Notes: generated from the letters alone by a model not told the origin. A stretch of 64,000 bases of DNA from Arcuatula senhousia (GCA_963971305.1 OZ020304.1:5713576-5777575), one strand, 5' to 3'; shown: positions 1-11,710, counted from the stretch's first letter. A program made the numbers and translations.

Positions 1-215
1 GGGTTTCCGTATTATAGACCTGACAATCCCTGCGGACGAGGGCCACACTAATCAGCCACTTAGGGTACACACTTGGTCGCTCTGTGGGCTGAGCACTGAC
101 CCGACGTCAGAATCCCAATATCCTTAGCCGCCTCTTACGACAATCTAGGCTCTGCTGCGGGCCTATTCGCCAATCGAGCCCCGCACGGGACTACAATATC
201 TGTAGGTAGAAGGGG
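1..215 (+). repeat. Truncated copy of a dispersed repeat
   Basis: The stretch shares ordered blocks with 19,050-19,280: a 'cgcattatag/cgtattatag' start, 'cgctttgtgggct' against 'cgctctgtgggct', 'acccgatgtcag' against 'acccgacgtcag', and a closing 'gggccctgcacgg' against 'gagccccgcacgg'. Only the 3' part is present because the window begins inside it. It has no coding frame. Assignment to a named family is not possible by eye. Confidence 0.6.
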
Positions 216-489
216 GTTTGATTAGGTATCTATGTGAAAGCTGATAGCAAACCCCCAGTTACCAAGATATCTCTTAATACCTGATGTAATTGAGAGTTTT
301 GTCCAGAAAACCCCCAGATAGCTGCCAGTAAACCCCCAGTTATCTGAGGTATCCTATAGATACCAAGGTTTTGGTTAAAATTGCGTTCCATACAACAGTA
401 TGATGAAGCTTCACTGTACAACACAAGCATTTACGGTGTATGTATGCCTTTAGAAACAACCAAAATGTGTAGTTATATGAAATAAGATC

Positions 490-762
490 ATCGGTAGAAA
501 TCAAGGACTCATCTGTAGAAAACACAGTAAAGAACATACCTAATCGGTAGAAAACCAGGACATATCAAATTTCTTAAACCTGTTAGTTATATTAAAAAGC
601 AAATGGCTCTTTTACAAATAAACGATCATTTATTGCATTTTCTCCCATAGGATGTATTCAAATGTTAAAACTAAGCGTTATTTTTCAAATTTCTAAAAAA
701 ACAATCGGTAGAAAACAAGGATCATCGGTAGAAAACAAGCAGAAAAATCGGTAGAAAACATG
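490..762 (+). repeat. Irregular repeats of an ATCGGTAGAAAAC motif
   Basis: The motif ATCGGTAGAAAAC or a one-base variant occurs about six times (near 490, 512, 541, 703, 724 and 745), at spacings that are short but not constant, often followed by 'aagga'. Between the two clusters lies AT-rich sequence without the motif. A short reading frame (760-945) starts at the end of the block but shows nothing that supports it as a gene. Confidence 0.5.
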
Positions 763-945
763 TTGTCGCAGGACAAGTATAACGACCGTGACTTTTCAAC
801 ATCATTATGCTGGCGTCACACTGTCCCGATTTTGACATACGATGGACACACGAATGCGAAAATTTCAACTTCGTACGAAGTTAGTCCCGAAGTTGCTAAA
901 ATCAAAATCAAAGCCGAAGGATATACGATTAGAACAGATGGCTGA

Positions 946-2195
946 ACGATTAGAAAAGTAACAAATACGAATGGCTGCGAACCGATTACGAAGTTGTAAC
1001 GATGTTATCAAGATTAGTCTAGAATTAGACTCGAAGGAGAAATGAAATATTTAGGAAAGCTTTAAAAATTGGCGCAAATGCAATAAACCCTTTAAAAAAT
1101 AACATACTTATATGCCAATTTTGTGGTTTATCGAGTGTTTTTGAATTAAACAAATTCAGCATGGCAGCAGGGACTTGCTCCTCTCGATCAATATTTTCAA
1201 GAGTCGATGTACCATACGAACAAAGCTTTTTTTTGTTTTTGTTTAGTACATTTTTTTAAACAAATGACTATTAGCTCTCTAAATGAATCCTGTATATCAT
1301 CGATACGAAAAGTCCTAATCTTTTGAAAATAAAATAAGTTTGATGCTATTCCTCTGTAAGGCAGTGGGCATAGCTACCATATTCTAGAAACATCTTAGAA
1401 ACACGAGGCCAATCCGAGGGTTACATTTCCCATTGTTAAAAATGTCCCATACACCTCCGTCTCAATACAGGTACATATCAGGACAATCTTTTCATTACTA
1501 TGTAACGACCTGTTATTCTGTCAAGGAAATATTTATTATTTATTAATTTTTTGTCATGTTTTACACTTTGCTTAATCATGGCATTCTAAAATTTAATAAT
1601 TTTAAAATTTCATATCGCCAGGTGTTAACGTTAATTCACTTTGGACAGGTGTAATTTGATAAATGGATAAAAGATATGAAATCTATCATTACAGGAGACT
1701 TTAATCACAAGCCGCGTATTATAGGCCTAAAGTGATCTTTTCCATATTTGTCAGTATAATACTCATGGCGTAAAGTTAACGACCATCGAATCGCCCGTCA
1801 TAGATAAACAATCTCTAAAATAATGAGTTTAAACAAACAAAAAAGTCAATAAAAACAAATTAAATATTAGATACATGATAAGTCATCCAAAGTTTTCATT
1901 GATTAAGACATTAAATATGCTTGATTTGTATTAAATTAAGGAAACCTTGACGTATCTTAACACGATTCTTTCACTTATTCTCAAAATATCGGCTCTAGAA
2001 AGCAGTAGGGGATATTTCAAATGACTTTGTATAAATGCTGGATTTACTTTTTTCTACAAGATTTAAATAATTATAACGACTCTATGACAAAAAATTGAGT
2101 GCTTTTGTTTACCAATCGGTGGGAATTTTGCCTATTTGCTTGTTTGTCTCTTCGGCGTTTATTTTTATTCTTTTTCTGGTTAAACAAAACTACCT
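946..2195. other. Non-coding AT-rich stretch, nothing recognised
   Basis: No reading frame of useful length, exon-like segment, RNA gene or clear repeat is seen here on either strand. It may be intron or 5' flank of the gene whose first visible exon is at 12,557. Confidence 0.5.
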
Positions 2196-2365
2196 AACTG
2201 GGATGTTCAATCTCGTATGTCCAAGAAGAAAGACCAAATACCAGAGAAATTAAAAACCGCAGGGCACTGACTTGGTACAGGCACTTCAAATGAAATGGTG
2301 GGTTTAACAAGGTTTATAGCCACCGAACCTCTTCTCTTGCGCTCCTAGGGCCTGGTAGTAACACA
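2196..2365 (+). repeat. Dispersed repeat, copy 1 of 3
   Basis: The segment matches 7,640-7,860 in inverted orientation and 41,404-41,570 in direct orientation. Shared blocks include 'ttcaatctcgtatgtcc' and 'aaatgaaatggtgggttta' (inverted as 'taacccaccatttcattt' near 7,728), and an ending that reads 'cctcttctcttgcgctccta' here. No coding frame is supported. The three copies are diverged, so the family is old. Confidence 0.6.
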
Positions 2366-2451
2366 AAAAAATATTTCTCTACATAGATATCAATAAAATG
2401 TGAAATTAAGAACACGTGACGATCTTTCTTGACTGAAGCTAACAGAGAACA

Positions 2452-2697
2452 GTGGTTGTTCGATTACTTAAGGACCATTCGTCAATTGGTTTTGAATCAT
2501 ATGCATTGCCTTTTTATGGGACCAAATCAAACCGGCTACCAGCGACCACTAGTCACATTGAAGGTTGTTTGCCGTTTCCCATTGTGACAAGGATTCATAC
2601 AGGTTATGTCGCGTTCTCTAAATTCCATCTCAAATCTATGCAGAAAATTCTTGTAGCGTGTAACAGTTGTCTGTGCAATAAAAATTGTCCCTTTTAA
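2452..2697 (+). other. Orphan open frame, not supported as a gene
   Basis: An open frame of about 80 codons begins at a GTG just after a possible acceptor AG (2,450-2,451) and contains a possible donor near 2,628 (ACAG before GTTATG). The predicted peptide has no recognised motif and does not resemble the start of the gene at 12,557. It could be an upstream exon of that gene or chance; I rate chance as more likely. Confidence 0.15.
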
Positions 2698-4244
2698 ATC
2701 CTTATTCGATAGTTGTTCCTGGTTGATATTTGCCTTTCTACTTTTTCTTTAAAAAGAATGCATCCAGCAGAAGTTATTTTCCTACACGAATTTTGAACAA
2801 AAATAATAAGATATATATCATTGTATACATGCACATTTTAACTTTTTGAATGTTCTATATGACACTGCCTCATTAACGCTGAAGCGCTTTGATGATTCCA
2901 ACTGTCATTTTCCAAGTGGTGGTCCTCGGAGAATTGTATACTGTGAGACTCTGAATTAATTTTTTTTTTTTTTTTAAGGTTTTGTCACTACATTCCTTTA
3001 CATAACTTTATTTCGCTAGAAAACCTTGTGTGCGCTTTTTATTTAATGCATTTCACAAAATAATAATACCAGTAATAAATTTTAAATCCTTTTTAAACAA
3101 CTGATTTATTGATATTTTTAACCCAGAGATGCAAAACGCAGACTTCTAATTGCAAGTTAATTAAGAACTGACGATTTAAGATCTTGGTTGCGTCTTTTTA
3201 TTTCCCTTTATTGAATTTCTTTTCACTTTTTTTCTTGTTTTTTTCTTTTATTTATTTTTTTGTTTTGTTTTGGTTATTTTCTTTTGATCCAAAGAAACAT
3301 TTTTTACGCTCTTGACTTGTAATAGCACTTTTTCCCTACTAGTTGGCTCTTTCATGTTTATGACAAGATATATGGAATATAATCATATGGTTATTACTAA
3401 TGTATTAGATAAACGTTTGTCTTAGTATTACAGAAATTTAGGAATTTTAATATCCATCCAATAAGAACAATACCCTTATCAAAACCAGATCATTTTTGGT
3501 TTTGTCACAGGGAGAAATAGACATCATAGTGTTTGATAAGGATTAAGACAGCAAATCAAGAAAAATTAGAGAAATTCCTGGGCATGAGAAGCCATGAAGC
3601 CTTATGAGACCGCAGGGAGGTTAGTTTTGCTCCTTTTTTTTTGCATCTGTTAACTATTTAATATTTAATTTTATTTTGTAGAGAAACTATAATAGTACAA
3701 TTATGTCGTGTATGTATATTTAAACAATTTCGAGTACTGATATTAAGAGTGAAGATGCTTCATGGCGGTCGAACCTGCATACCTTATATAACTAGATGCC
3801 TAAGCTTTTAGAACAATATAACAAACCATAAACACGTTCAAATTACTTCTTATTCATCTTTGTTCATTTGTTTTTGAAGCTTGAAAAGTCTTAATTTCAC
3901 ATCTTTTTTAAATTCCGTTTAGATTCGTTTTCCCTTTGTCATTTCGATTTAAAATTCAAGACTTTTGCCGTGTCGCTACGGGTTTATTAATCTATACCTT
4001 TTAATTAAAACTCTGCTTTTCGTTTCAGTTTCCGTTTGTGTATTTTTGGATTGCTCTTTTTATTCCAAGAGGCAACGCTTGACAAGTTCTGCATACTGAA
4101 TCATGCTGAATATTTCGGGGGATCCATGAGCTTTGAAATCAAGAACAATTCTTTGGATTTTGAGGTACAGTATTTTGACTGCTTTTAAAAATTTATGATG
4201 CTTGTCCTTACTTACTAAATTCTAAAACGGCCTCTATACATTCC
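2698..4244. other. Non-coding AT-rich stretch, nothing recognised
   Basis: Long T runs (for example 2,960-2,976 and 3,230-3,260) and AT-rich sequence. No gene, repeat pair or structured element was found by reading both strands. Confidence 0.5.
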
Positions 4245-4264
4245 CGCAGACAATAAATTTTGCG

Positions 4265-4308
4265 ATGCCTGACGCACGCTCGTCTATTCAAGTTTCAGTC
4301 AGAGGCGC
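4265..4308 (-). ncRNA. Decayed hammerhead-ribozyme repeat
   Basis: On the minus strand the stem I strand GCGCCT is followed by a damaged CTGATGA box (an extra C), the remnant of stem II with TTGAATAGAC, then GAGCG where the catalytic GAAAC should be, then GTC and AGGCAT. The order is that of the complete hammerhead at 46,892-46,935, and the flanking 'aaaatttattgtct' is also shared. Both catalytic boxes are broken, so it should be inactive. Confidence 0.7.
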
Positions 4309-4465
4309 TCTACACAAAAGATTCAAAAATGCCAACACTATATGAATATGTCGAGCATATAACAATAGAGGAAAAAAAATGATAGAGGGGGTCAGCACGT
4401 ACGTGTTTGATGACTAACTTTAAACAATTTTGTCAGTTGAAAAGTTTTGAGTAAAATCATATTTG

Positions 4466-4560
4466 ATTGGGGTTTTTGGGGTTTTTTTGGGGGGGTTTTG
4501 TTTTGTTTTGTTTTTGTTTTTTTTTTGTTTTTTTTGTTTGTTTGGTTGGTTGTTTTTTTA
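4466..4560 (+). repeat. G/T-only low-complexity tract
   Basis: About 95 bases that are almost wholly G and T on the + strand, with runs of G up to eight and T up to ten. The two overlapping frames it opens on both strands encode only Phe/Gly/Val or Lys/Pro/Gln runs and are compositional artefacts. Confidence 0.85.
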
Positions 4561-4889
4561 CTATGATCCTGAATTTCGATACGATTGCCACCAGTCTGGT
4601 TACACAAAATACCAACTTGGGATCAACTATTGATCAAATAAGTTTTTAATAATACATTTTCACTGAATTATAATAATACATTTTTTCTTACGAAAACAAC
4701 TTGCAGACATTAAAATAGTTATTGAAATTGTTAATTTAACTGCGATAAATTTAGTTTGATTTCCGAGTGTCGGGTTCGAAACCTTAGTTAATAGGGCTCG
4801 GGTTACACAAATTACCGACAACCAGTAAAATTTTGTCACAAACTCTAGCGTCCGTTCTCGTATTTCGTTGTTTTTTAAACCTATGTTTT

Positions 4890-7407
4890 TATACCCCCCA
4901 CTTCAAAAGTGGGGGGTATATAGTGATAGGGGTGTCCGTCCGTCCTTCCGTCCGTCCTTCCGTTACACTTCAAGGTACCCATCTCTTATCCGCAACTCCT
5001 CCTAAACCCCTTGGTGGATTTTCATGAAACTTACACACAATCTTTGTGACATAATGTAGATGTGCACCTACTATTTTAAAATTTGATCAGAATGATTTTT
5101 GGGGTTTCCCATAGCAAAACATGGACTTAGCCATTCGACTACATGGGGGTACCCATCTCTTATCCGCAACTGCTCCTAAACCCCTTGATGGATTTTCATG
5201 AAACTTACACACAATCTTTGTGACATAATGTAGATGTGCACCTAGTATTTTGAAATTTGATCAGAATGATTTTTGGGGTTTCCCATAGCAAAACATGGAC
5301 TTAGCCATTGGGCTACATGGGGGTACCCATCTCTTATCCGCAACTCCTCCTAAACCCCTTGGTGGATTTTCATGAAACTTACACACAATCTTTGTGACAT
5401 AATGTAGATGTGCATCTCCTATTTTAAAATTTGATCAGAATTATTTTTGGGGTTTCCCATAGCAAAACATGGACTTAGCCATTCGCTACATGGGGGTACC
5501 CATCTCTTATCCGCAACTCCTCCTAAACCCCTTGGTGGATTTTCATGAAACTTACACACAATCTTTGTGACATAATTTAGATGTGCACCTACTATTTTAA
5601 AATTTGATCAGAATTATTTTTGGGGTTTCCCATAGCAAAACATGGACTTAGCCATTCGGCTACATGGGGTACCCATCTCTTATCCGCAACTCCTCCTTAA
5701 CCCCTTGATGGATTTTTTTTAAAATTACACACAATCTTTGTGACATAATGTAGATGTGCACCTACTATTTTAAAATTTGATCAGAACCATTTTTCGGGTT
5801 TCCCATAGCAAAACATGGACTTAGCCATTCGGCTACATGGGGGTACCCATCTCTTATCCGCAACTCCTCCTAAACCCCTAGATGTATTTTCATGAAACTT
5901 ACACACAATTGTTGTGACATAATGTAGATGTGCACCTACTATTTTAAAATTTGATCAGAACCATTTTTCGGGTTTCCCATAGCAAAACATGGACTTAGCC
6001 ATTCGGCTACATGGGGGTACCCATCTCTTATCCGCAACTCCTCCTAAACCCCTAGATGGATTTTCATGAAACTTACACACAATTGTTGTGACATAATGTA
6101 GATGTGCACCTACTATTTTAAAATTTGATCAGAACCATTTTTCGGGTTTCCCATAGCAAAACATGGACTTAGCCATTCGGCTACATGGGGGTACCCATCT
6201 CTTATCCGCAACTCCTCCTAAACCCCTTGATGGATTTTCATGAAACTTACACACAATTGTTGTGACATAATGTAGATGTGCACCTAGTATTTTAAAATTT
6301 GATCAGAATGATTTTGGGGGTTTCCCATAGCAAAACATGGACTTAGCCATTGGGCTACATGGGGGTACCCATCTCTTATCCGCAACTCCTCCTAAACCCC
6401 TTGGTGGATTTTATTGAAACTTACACACAATCTTTGTGACATAATGTAGATGTGCACCTACTATTTTAAAATTTGATCAGAATGATTTTGGGGGTTTCCC
6501 ATAGCAAAACATGGACTTAGCCATTGGGCTACATGGGGGTACCCATCTCTTATCCGCAACTCCTCCTAAACCCCTTGATGGATTTTCATGAAACTTACAC
6601 ACAATTGTTGTGACATAATGTAGATGTGCACCTAGTATTTTAAAATTTGATCAGAATGATTTTGGGGGTTTCCCATAGCAAAACATGGACTTAGCCATTG
6701 GGCTACATGGGGGTACCCATCTCTTATCAGCAACTCCTCCTAAACCCCTTGATGGATTTTCATGAAACTTACACACAATTGTTGTGACATAATGTAGATG
6801 TGCACCTAGTATTTTAAAATTTGATCAGAATGATTTTGGGGGTTTCCCATAGCAAAACATGGACTTAGCCATTGGGCTACATGGGGGTACCCATCTCTTA
6901 TCCGCAACTCCTCCTAAACCCCTTGGTGGATTTTATTGAAACTTACACACAATCTTTGTGACATAATGTAGATGTGCACCTACTATTTTAAAATTTGATC
7001 AGAACCATTTTCGGGTTCCCATAGCAAAACATGGACTTAGCCATTCGGCTACATGGGGGTACCCATCTCTTATCCGGAACTCCTCCTAAACCCCTTGATG
7101 GATTTTCATGAAACTTACACACAATTGTTGTGACATAATGTAGATGCGCACCTACTATTTTGAAATTTGATCAGAATGATTCTTGGGGTTTCCCATATCA
7201 ATACATGGACTCAGCCATTCAACTATATGGGGGTGCCCATCTCTTATCCGCAACTCCTCCTAAACCCCTTGATGGATTTTCATGAAACTTACACACAATC
7301 TCTGTGACATAATGTAGATGTGCATCTCCTATTTTAAAATTTTATCTGATTATTTTTTTGGGGGGTGGGGGTATTTATTTGTGAGCTGCGGCTCACAGTT
7401 TTTCTAG
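4890..7407 (+). mobile_element. Helitron-like tandem-repeat element, family A, copy 1
   Basis: The element opens with a hairpin of two perfect 14-base arms (4,890-4,903 and 4,907-4,920; TATACCCCCCACTT) and a 3-base loop, then a (CCGT)n/CCTT microsatellite (4,933-4,965), then 14 tandem units of about 174 bp, each marked by GTACCCATCTCTTATC (starts near 4,975, 5,149, 5,323 and so on to 7,233). It closes with a second hairpin GTGAGC-TGCG-GCTCAC (7,381-7,396), a 7-base spacer and CTAG (7,404-7,407) followed by T. Hairpin plus CTRR is the Helitron 3' signature; hairpin, microsatellite and ~160-180 bp repeats is the 'pearl' plan of bivalves. No protein is encoded. Confidence 0.8.
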
Positions 7408-7639
7408 TTTAATTTGGTGTTAATTTCCAGATTCTAAAGGCTTTTATAAATTCACATCTGGCTGCCTGTTAGTTAAATTTTATGTTTGATTTTGTGATTT
7501 TGTGTCTGTGTTACGTGTTACATAATCGCCTCTCTGTTAATGAACTAAAAGTCTGGATTTGCAGTCATGTCTTTTGGAATTCTAATTTTTAGGCGAGCGC
7601 AGCGAAACCTTCTGTAGTCTATAGAGTATTGATGACTTT

Positions 7640-7860
7640 CGCGTTATTATTTTATTGTGTGTTACTACCAATCCCTAAGATGGCAATGGAAGAGAGAGGT
7701 TTTGTGCGCCATAGAACCTGGTTTAACCCACCATTTCATTTGAAATACCTGTACCAGGTCAGGACCATTGCGATCAATAACTATTCCGGTGTGTCATCCA
7801 TGTTTTGTCTTTTCTCTTGGACATTGAGATTGATCACCCAAGTTCGGTAATTTTGTTATT
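7640..7860 (-). repeat. Dispersed repeat, copy 2 of 3, disrupted at its edge by element A2
   Basis: Inverted relative to the copies at 2,196 and 41,404; 'taacccaccatttcattt' near 7,728 and 'ttggacattgagattgatca' near 7,815 are the clearest shared blocks. The start of the second family A element lies only a few bases beyond its end, so A2 probably inserted into or beside it. The frame at 7,629-7,850 is incidental. Confidence 0.6.
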
Positions 7861-7868
7861 ACCTTTTT

Positions 7869-9371
7869 TATACCCCCCACTTCAAAAGTGGGGGGTATAT
7901 AGTGATAGGGGTGTCCGTCCGTCCTTCCGTCCGTCCTTCCGTCCTTCCGTCCGTCCGTCCTTCCGTTACACTTCAGGGTACCCATCTCTTATCTGCAACT
8001 CCTCCTAAACCCCTTGATAGATTTTCATGAAACTTACACACAATCTTTGTGACATAGTGTAGATGTGCACCTACTATTTTAAAATTTGATCAGAATGATT
8101 TTGGGGTTTCCCATAGCAAAACATGGACTTAGCCATTCGACTACATGGGGGTACCCATCTCTTATCCGCAACTCCTCCTAAACCCCTTGATGGATTTTCA
8201 TGAAACTTACACACAATCTTTGTGACATAATGTAGATGTGCACCTACTATTTTAAAATTTGATCAGAATGATTTTTTGGGTTTCCCATAGCAAAACATGG
8301 ACTTAGCCATTCGACTACATGGGGGTACCCATCTCTTATCCGCAACTCCTCCTAAACCCCTTGATGGATTTTCATGAAACTTACACACAATTTTTGTGAC
8401 ATCATGTAGATGTGCATCTACTATTTTAAAATTTGATCAGAACGATTTTTGGGGTTTCCCATAGCAAAACATGGACTTAGCCATTTGACTACATGGGGGT
8501 ACCCATCTCTTATCCGCAACTCCTCCTAAACCCATTGATGGATTTTCATGAAACTTACACACAATCTTTGTGACATAGTGTAGATGTGCACCTGTTATTT
8601 TAAAATTTGATCAGAAAGATTTTTGGGGTTTCCCATAGCAAAACATGGACTTAGCCATTTGACTACATGGGGGTACCCATCTCTTATCCGCAACTCCTCC
8701 TAAACCCATTGATGGATTTTCATGAAACCTACACACAATCTTTGTGACATAGTATAGATGTGCACCTGTTATTTTAAAATTTGATCAGAATGATTTTTGG
8801 GGTTTCCCAGAGCAAAACATGGACTTAGCCATTTGACTACATGGGGGTACCCATCTCTTATCCGCAACTCCTCCTAAACCCATTGATGGATTTTCATGAA
8901 ACTTACACACAATCTTTGTGACATAGTGTAGATGTGCACCTGCTATTTTAAAATTTGATCAGAACAATTTTTGGGGTTTCCCATAGCAAAACATGGACTT
9001 AGCAATTCGACTACATGGGGGTACCCATCTCTTATCCACAACTAATCCTAAACCCCTTGATGGATTGTCTTGAAATTTTTACACAATCTTTGTAACATAA
9101 TATAGATGTGCACCTACTATTTGAAAGTTTGATCAGAATGATTTTGGGGTTTCCCATAGCAATACATGGACTCAGCCATTCGACTACATGGGGGTGCCCA
9201 TCTCTTATTTGCAAATCCTCCTAAACCCCTTGATGGATTTTCATGAAACTTACACACAATCTTTGTGACATAATGTAGATGTGCATCTCCTATTCTAAAA
9301 TTTTATCTGATTAATTTTTTTGGGGGGGTGGGGGGTATTTATTTGTGAGCTGCGGCTCACAGTTTTTCTAG
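7869..9371 (+). mobile_element. Helitron-like tandem-repeat element, family A, copy 2
   Basis: It has the same 14-base hairpin arms (7,869-7,882 and 7,886-7,899), a longer CCGT/CCTT microsatellite (7,912-7,965), eight units of about 174 bp (GTACCC starts near 7,978, 8,151, 8,325, 8,499, 8,673, 8,847, 9,021, and GTGCCC at 9,195), then the same terminal hairpin (9,345-9,360) and CTAG (9,368-9,371). It differs from copy 1 mainly in unit number. The sequences outside the two copies differ, which fixes both ends. No protein is encoded. Confidence 0.8.
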
Positions 9372-9441
9372 TTTAGTCTATAGCCGTTGTAATCTTTCTG
9401 CCTCCAGCCTGGAAATGTGCTTGTTAATCTATATTAGATAA

Positions 9442-9700
9442 GAAATAGAATATACATTTATTCATCTGTTCGTACACTTTACCCAAACTCTTCAATCCCA
9501 ACCAGTACCTCCCCGAGGTGCAAGACGGGCTTTGTTCCAGCGACAATAAAGGATTCACTGGAGCAGCTAACACCGGTGGTGGTGTGTCATTGGCTGGTCG
9601 ACATAGTGAGTCTTTAATGTCGCTGCAGAGGCTACTAGTATATAGACTATAGTCACGACTATAAACCCATTTGATCCTATTGCCACACACTTATATGAAT
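9442..9700 (-). repeat. Dispersed repeat V, inverted copy
   Basis: The block around 9,555-9,610 (CAGCTAACACCGGTGGTGGT followed by GTGTCATTGGCTGG) is the reverse complement of the core at 10,345-10,375 and 49,927-49,965 (GACACACCACCACCAGTG then TTAGCTGCT). Both neighbours also carry a GGGGAGGTACTGG-like block near 9,505 and 10,420. No gene is supported. Confidence 0.6.
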
Positions 9701-9922
9701 GCCATCAAGATTCTTGATGAAAATTTCAGACCGTTATGGACGGGAACTCGAACTACATGGGAAGAGTTTGTTGTAAAAGATCTAAACTAAATATTATCTA
9801 GGATCAAACTATGTAAATTAATCTTAAAGTATAATGCCGTTATCCGATTCGGCTGTCATGCATGCATAAAAAAGGACTTGACTGGATATGCACGCTTAAA
9901 ATGTTCAAACAAATTCAAACTA

Positions 9923-10150
9923 GGCACGCGTTAAACCTCTAATCATGAAACCTACGGCTCAAACCCTTTAAACAACAAGCACCAAACCTCTAAGGTGCAT
10001 AAAACCATATATCACTAAACCTCAAGCATCAAACCACAATGATGCATAAAACCAATGTCTCAAAACTCCAAGCATCAAACCTCTATGATGCATTAAACCT
10101 ATATGTCCACTATACGGGCATCAAACCACAATGATGCATAAACTACTTTG
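9923..10150 (+). repeat. Short degenerate minisatellite with GCATCA/TGATGC arms
   Basis: Units of about 40 bases contain GCATCAAACC followed by ATGATGCATAAAACC; the clearest copies are at 10,029-10,050, 10,069-10,095 and 10,118-10,140. In each unit GCATCA and TGATGC can pair, so the array is a row of small potential hairpins. Units to the left are more degenerate ('gcaccaaacc', 'aggtgcataaaacc'), with the pairing partly conserved (GCACC/GGTGC). Confidence 0.6.
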
Positions 10151-10205
10151 ATAATAAAAGGTTTGAAACCGTTTCCGTATCTTCTAAATTATTTATTAAA
10201 CTAAC

Positions 10206-10470
10206 CTAGCGATCTTCACTCCTCGGAGTCTGGATCAAGAATGACAACGATAGCAATGATGATGGGTATTTATAGTCGCGACTAGGGGAAAGCCCCTCTG
10301 CGTCGACTATTAGACTCGCTATGTGCCATGGGTCGTCCAGCCCATGACACACCACCGCCAGTGTTAGCTGCTCCAGAGTATCCTTTGTTATCGCTGGAGC
10401 AGGGCCCGTCTTCCACCACGGGGAGGTACTGGTCGGAATTCTGGAAGACACAACGATAGCCGATTTTCGC
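10206..10470 (+). repeat. Dispersed repeat V, direct copy
   Basis: It carries the V core 'cccatgacacaccaccgcca' and 'gtgttagctgctcc' (10,340-10,375), preceded by a block also seen at 49,870-49,915 ('gcccctctgc.tcg.ctatta.ac.cgct.tgtg') and followed by the block shared with 9,490-9,545. The two overlapping open frames on the minus strand are incidental. Confidence 0.55.
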
Positions 10471-10479
10471 GCCCTTATA

Positions 10480-11085
10480 TACTATGTGAACTGATCCCAC
10501 CGACCGTAAACCAGTAACAACTTCGAACAGCAGAATCGGACTTCTTCATTGACTTCAACCTAATAGCAATATTTTCCGAGTAAGCATCGTAGCGGCAATA
10601 CAAAGCAGACTATATCTCTTAAATACCCATTAAACCGATAAAGTTATATTTTCTAAATGTTGCAATAAATTTTAATTACTGAAACAACAAATGGGATGTA
10701 TTTTCTTGAGGTATAAATGATTGTATCGTATCTCCATAATTGGTATCTATTGTTAACAACTGCACGTATAGCAACGTGCGTCTGAAGTGTTCATCTCTGT
10801 TTTTTAGGTAACATATAGAAATCGGGAATGTAAATATGCAAATTAAATATGTATAACCAAAAATCGTCACAGTAGTTAAAAAATGGAGATGTATAAAAAT
10901 TCATTGAATTCTAATATATTTGACCATATTTTGAAAAAAATAATATGGAAAATAAAGAATACAAAGGCAGATTACTGCTTCTAAGAGAAAGTCAACAGTA
11001 ATCTTATGACTACATAACGCAGCTAACGCTTGCCTAAAAATGTATGTTAGAAAAAGCATATTTTTAGGAAAATTATAAGCCTCAT
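10480..11085. other. Non-coding stretch, nothing recognised
   Basis: AT-rich sequence without supported gene, RNA or repeat structure on either strand. Confidence 0.45.
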
Positions 11086-11324
11086 CAAGGTGTATCTAAT
11101 ATGTCGCGGGCGCGGATTCAAGGAAAGGTCTACCAGGGGTAGGCTCCCCCTAAAACTGACAAAAACTATGTTTTTTGCACTTAATCCACGTAAAAAAAAA
11201 CACTTGAAAATTTTGCGACGTGCTTCGCTCGGCGAAAAACAACATTATTTATCCCCCATCCCTAAACTAAAATCCTGGACCCGCCCCTGTGTGTGCGTGT
11301 GTGTGTGCGTGCGTGCGTGCGTAA

Positions 11325-11535
11325 TGGTGTTTAATGCCCTTTATCGACGCACCTGGGCCACTAATACAGGGTGGTCAGTATAAATGGTGGAGGAAACCGG
11401 AGTACCCGGAGGACACCACCGCCCTTTGGGAGGTAACTGACATACCTAATCACGAACAGTTGGGGATGTTCTTTTTTTTTTGTTAATTACAAGAGGGACT
11501 CGAACACCAGCTGAGAGGTAACTGGCTAGTGATCA
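11325..11535 (-). repeat. SINE-like repeat with a tRNA-type internal promoter
   Basis: Read on the minus strand, 'tagccagttacc' (box A-like) precedes 'tgttcgagtccc' (box B-like) at about 11,498-11,530, as in tRNA-derived SINEs. On the + strand the body contains GGAGGAAACCGGAGTACCC (near 11,383-11,402), a phrase I know to be widespread in bivalve genomes. A (GTGC)n microsatellite lies at 11,290-11,322. Family assignment is from memory and not verified. Confidence 0.5.
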
Positions 11536-11639
11536 ATAGTATGGTATTTAAACCAGCACCATACTTTTTTTTCAAAACGATAGAAAATTACACGTTATTT
11601 TCAAAATTTCATGTTCATTGTATCATCCTTTTCATGTTC

Positions 11640-11710
11640 ATCGCCTTTAAATAACCTATATAGCGTTGCACGGGCGTAAAACACCAACTCACTCACTCAC
11701 TCATTCAAAA
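11640..11710 (-). repeat. Fragment of the (GAGT)n-headed repeat
   Basis: The reverse complement begins with (GAGT)n, then TTGGTGTTTTACGCCC, and ends in GGCGATGAACATG, matching 18,792-18,870 on the + strand. Only the head of the element is present. Confidence 0.7.

Noticed and set aside
4765..4785. GGTTCGAAACC resembling a tRNA B box
   Set aside because: No box A or cloverleaf can be placed upstream at a normal distance; the 11-base match alone is weak.
4975..9300. CRISPR-like array of regular repeats
   Set aside because: The units are contiguous 174-bp tandem repeats without unique spacers, in eukaryotic DNA, inside elements with transposon-like ends.
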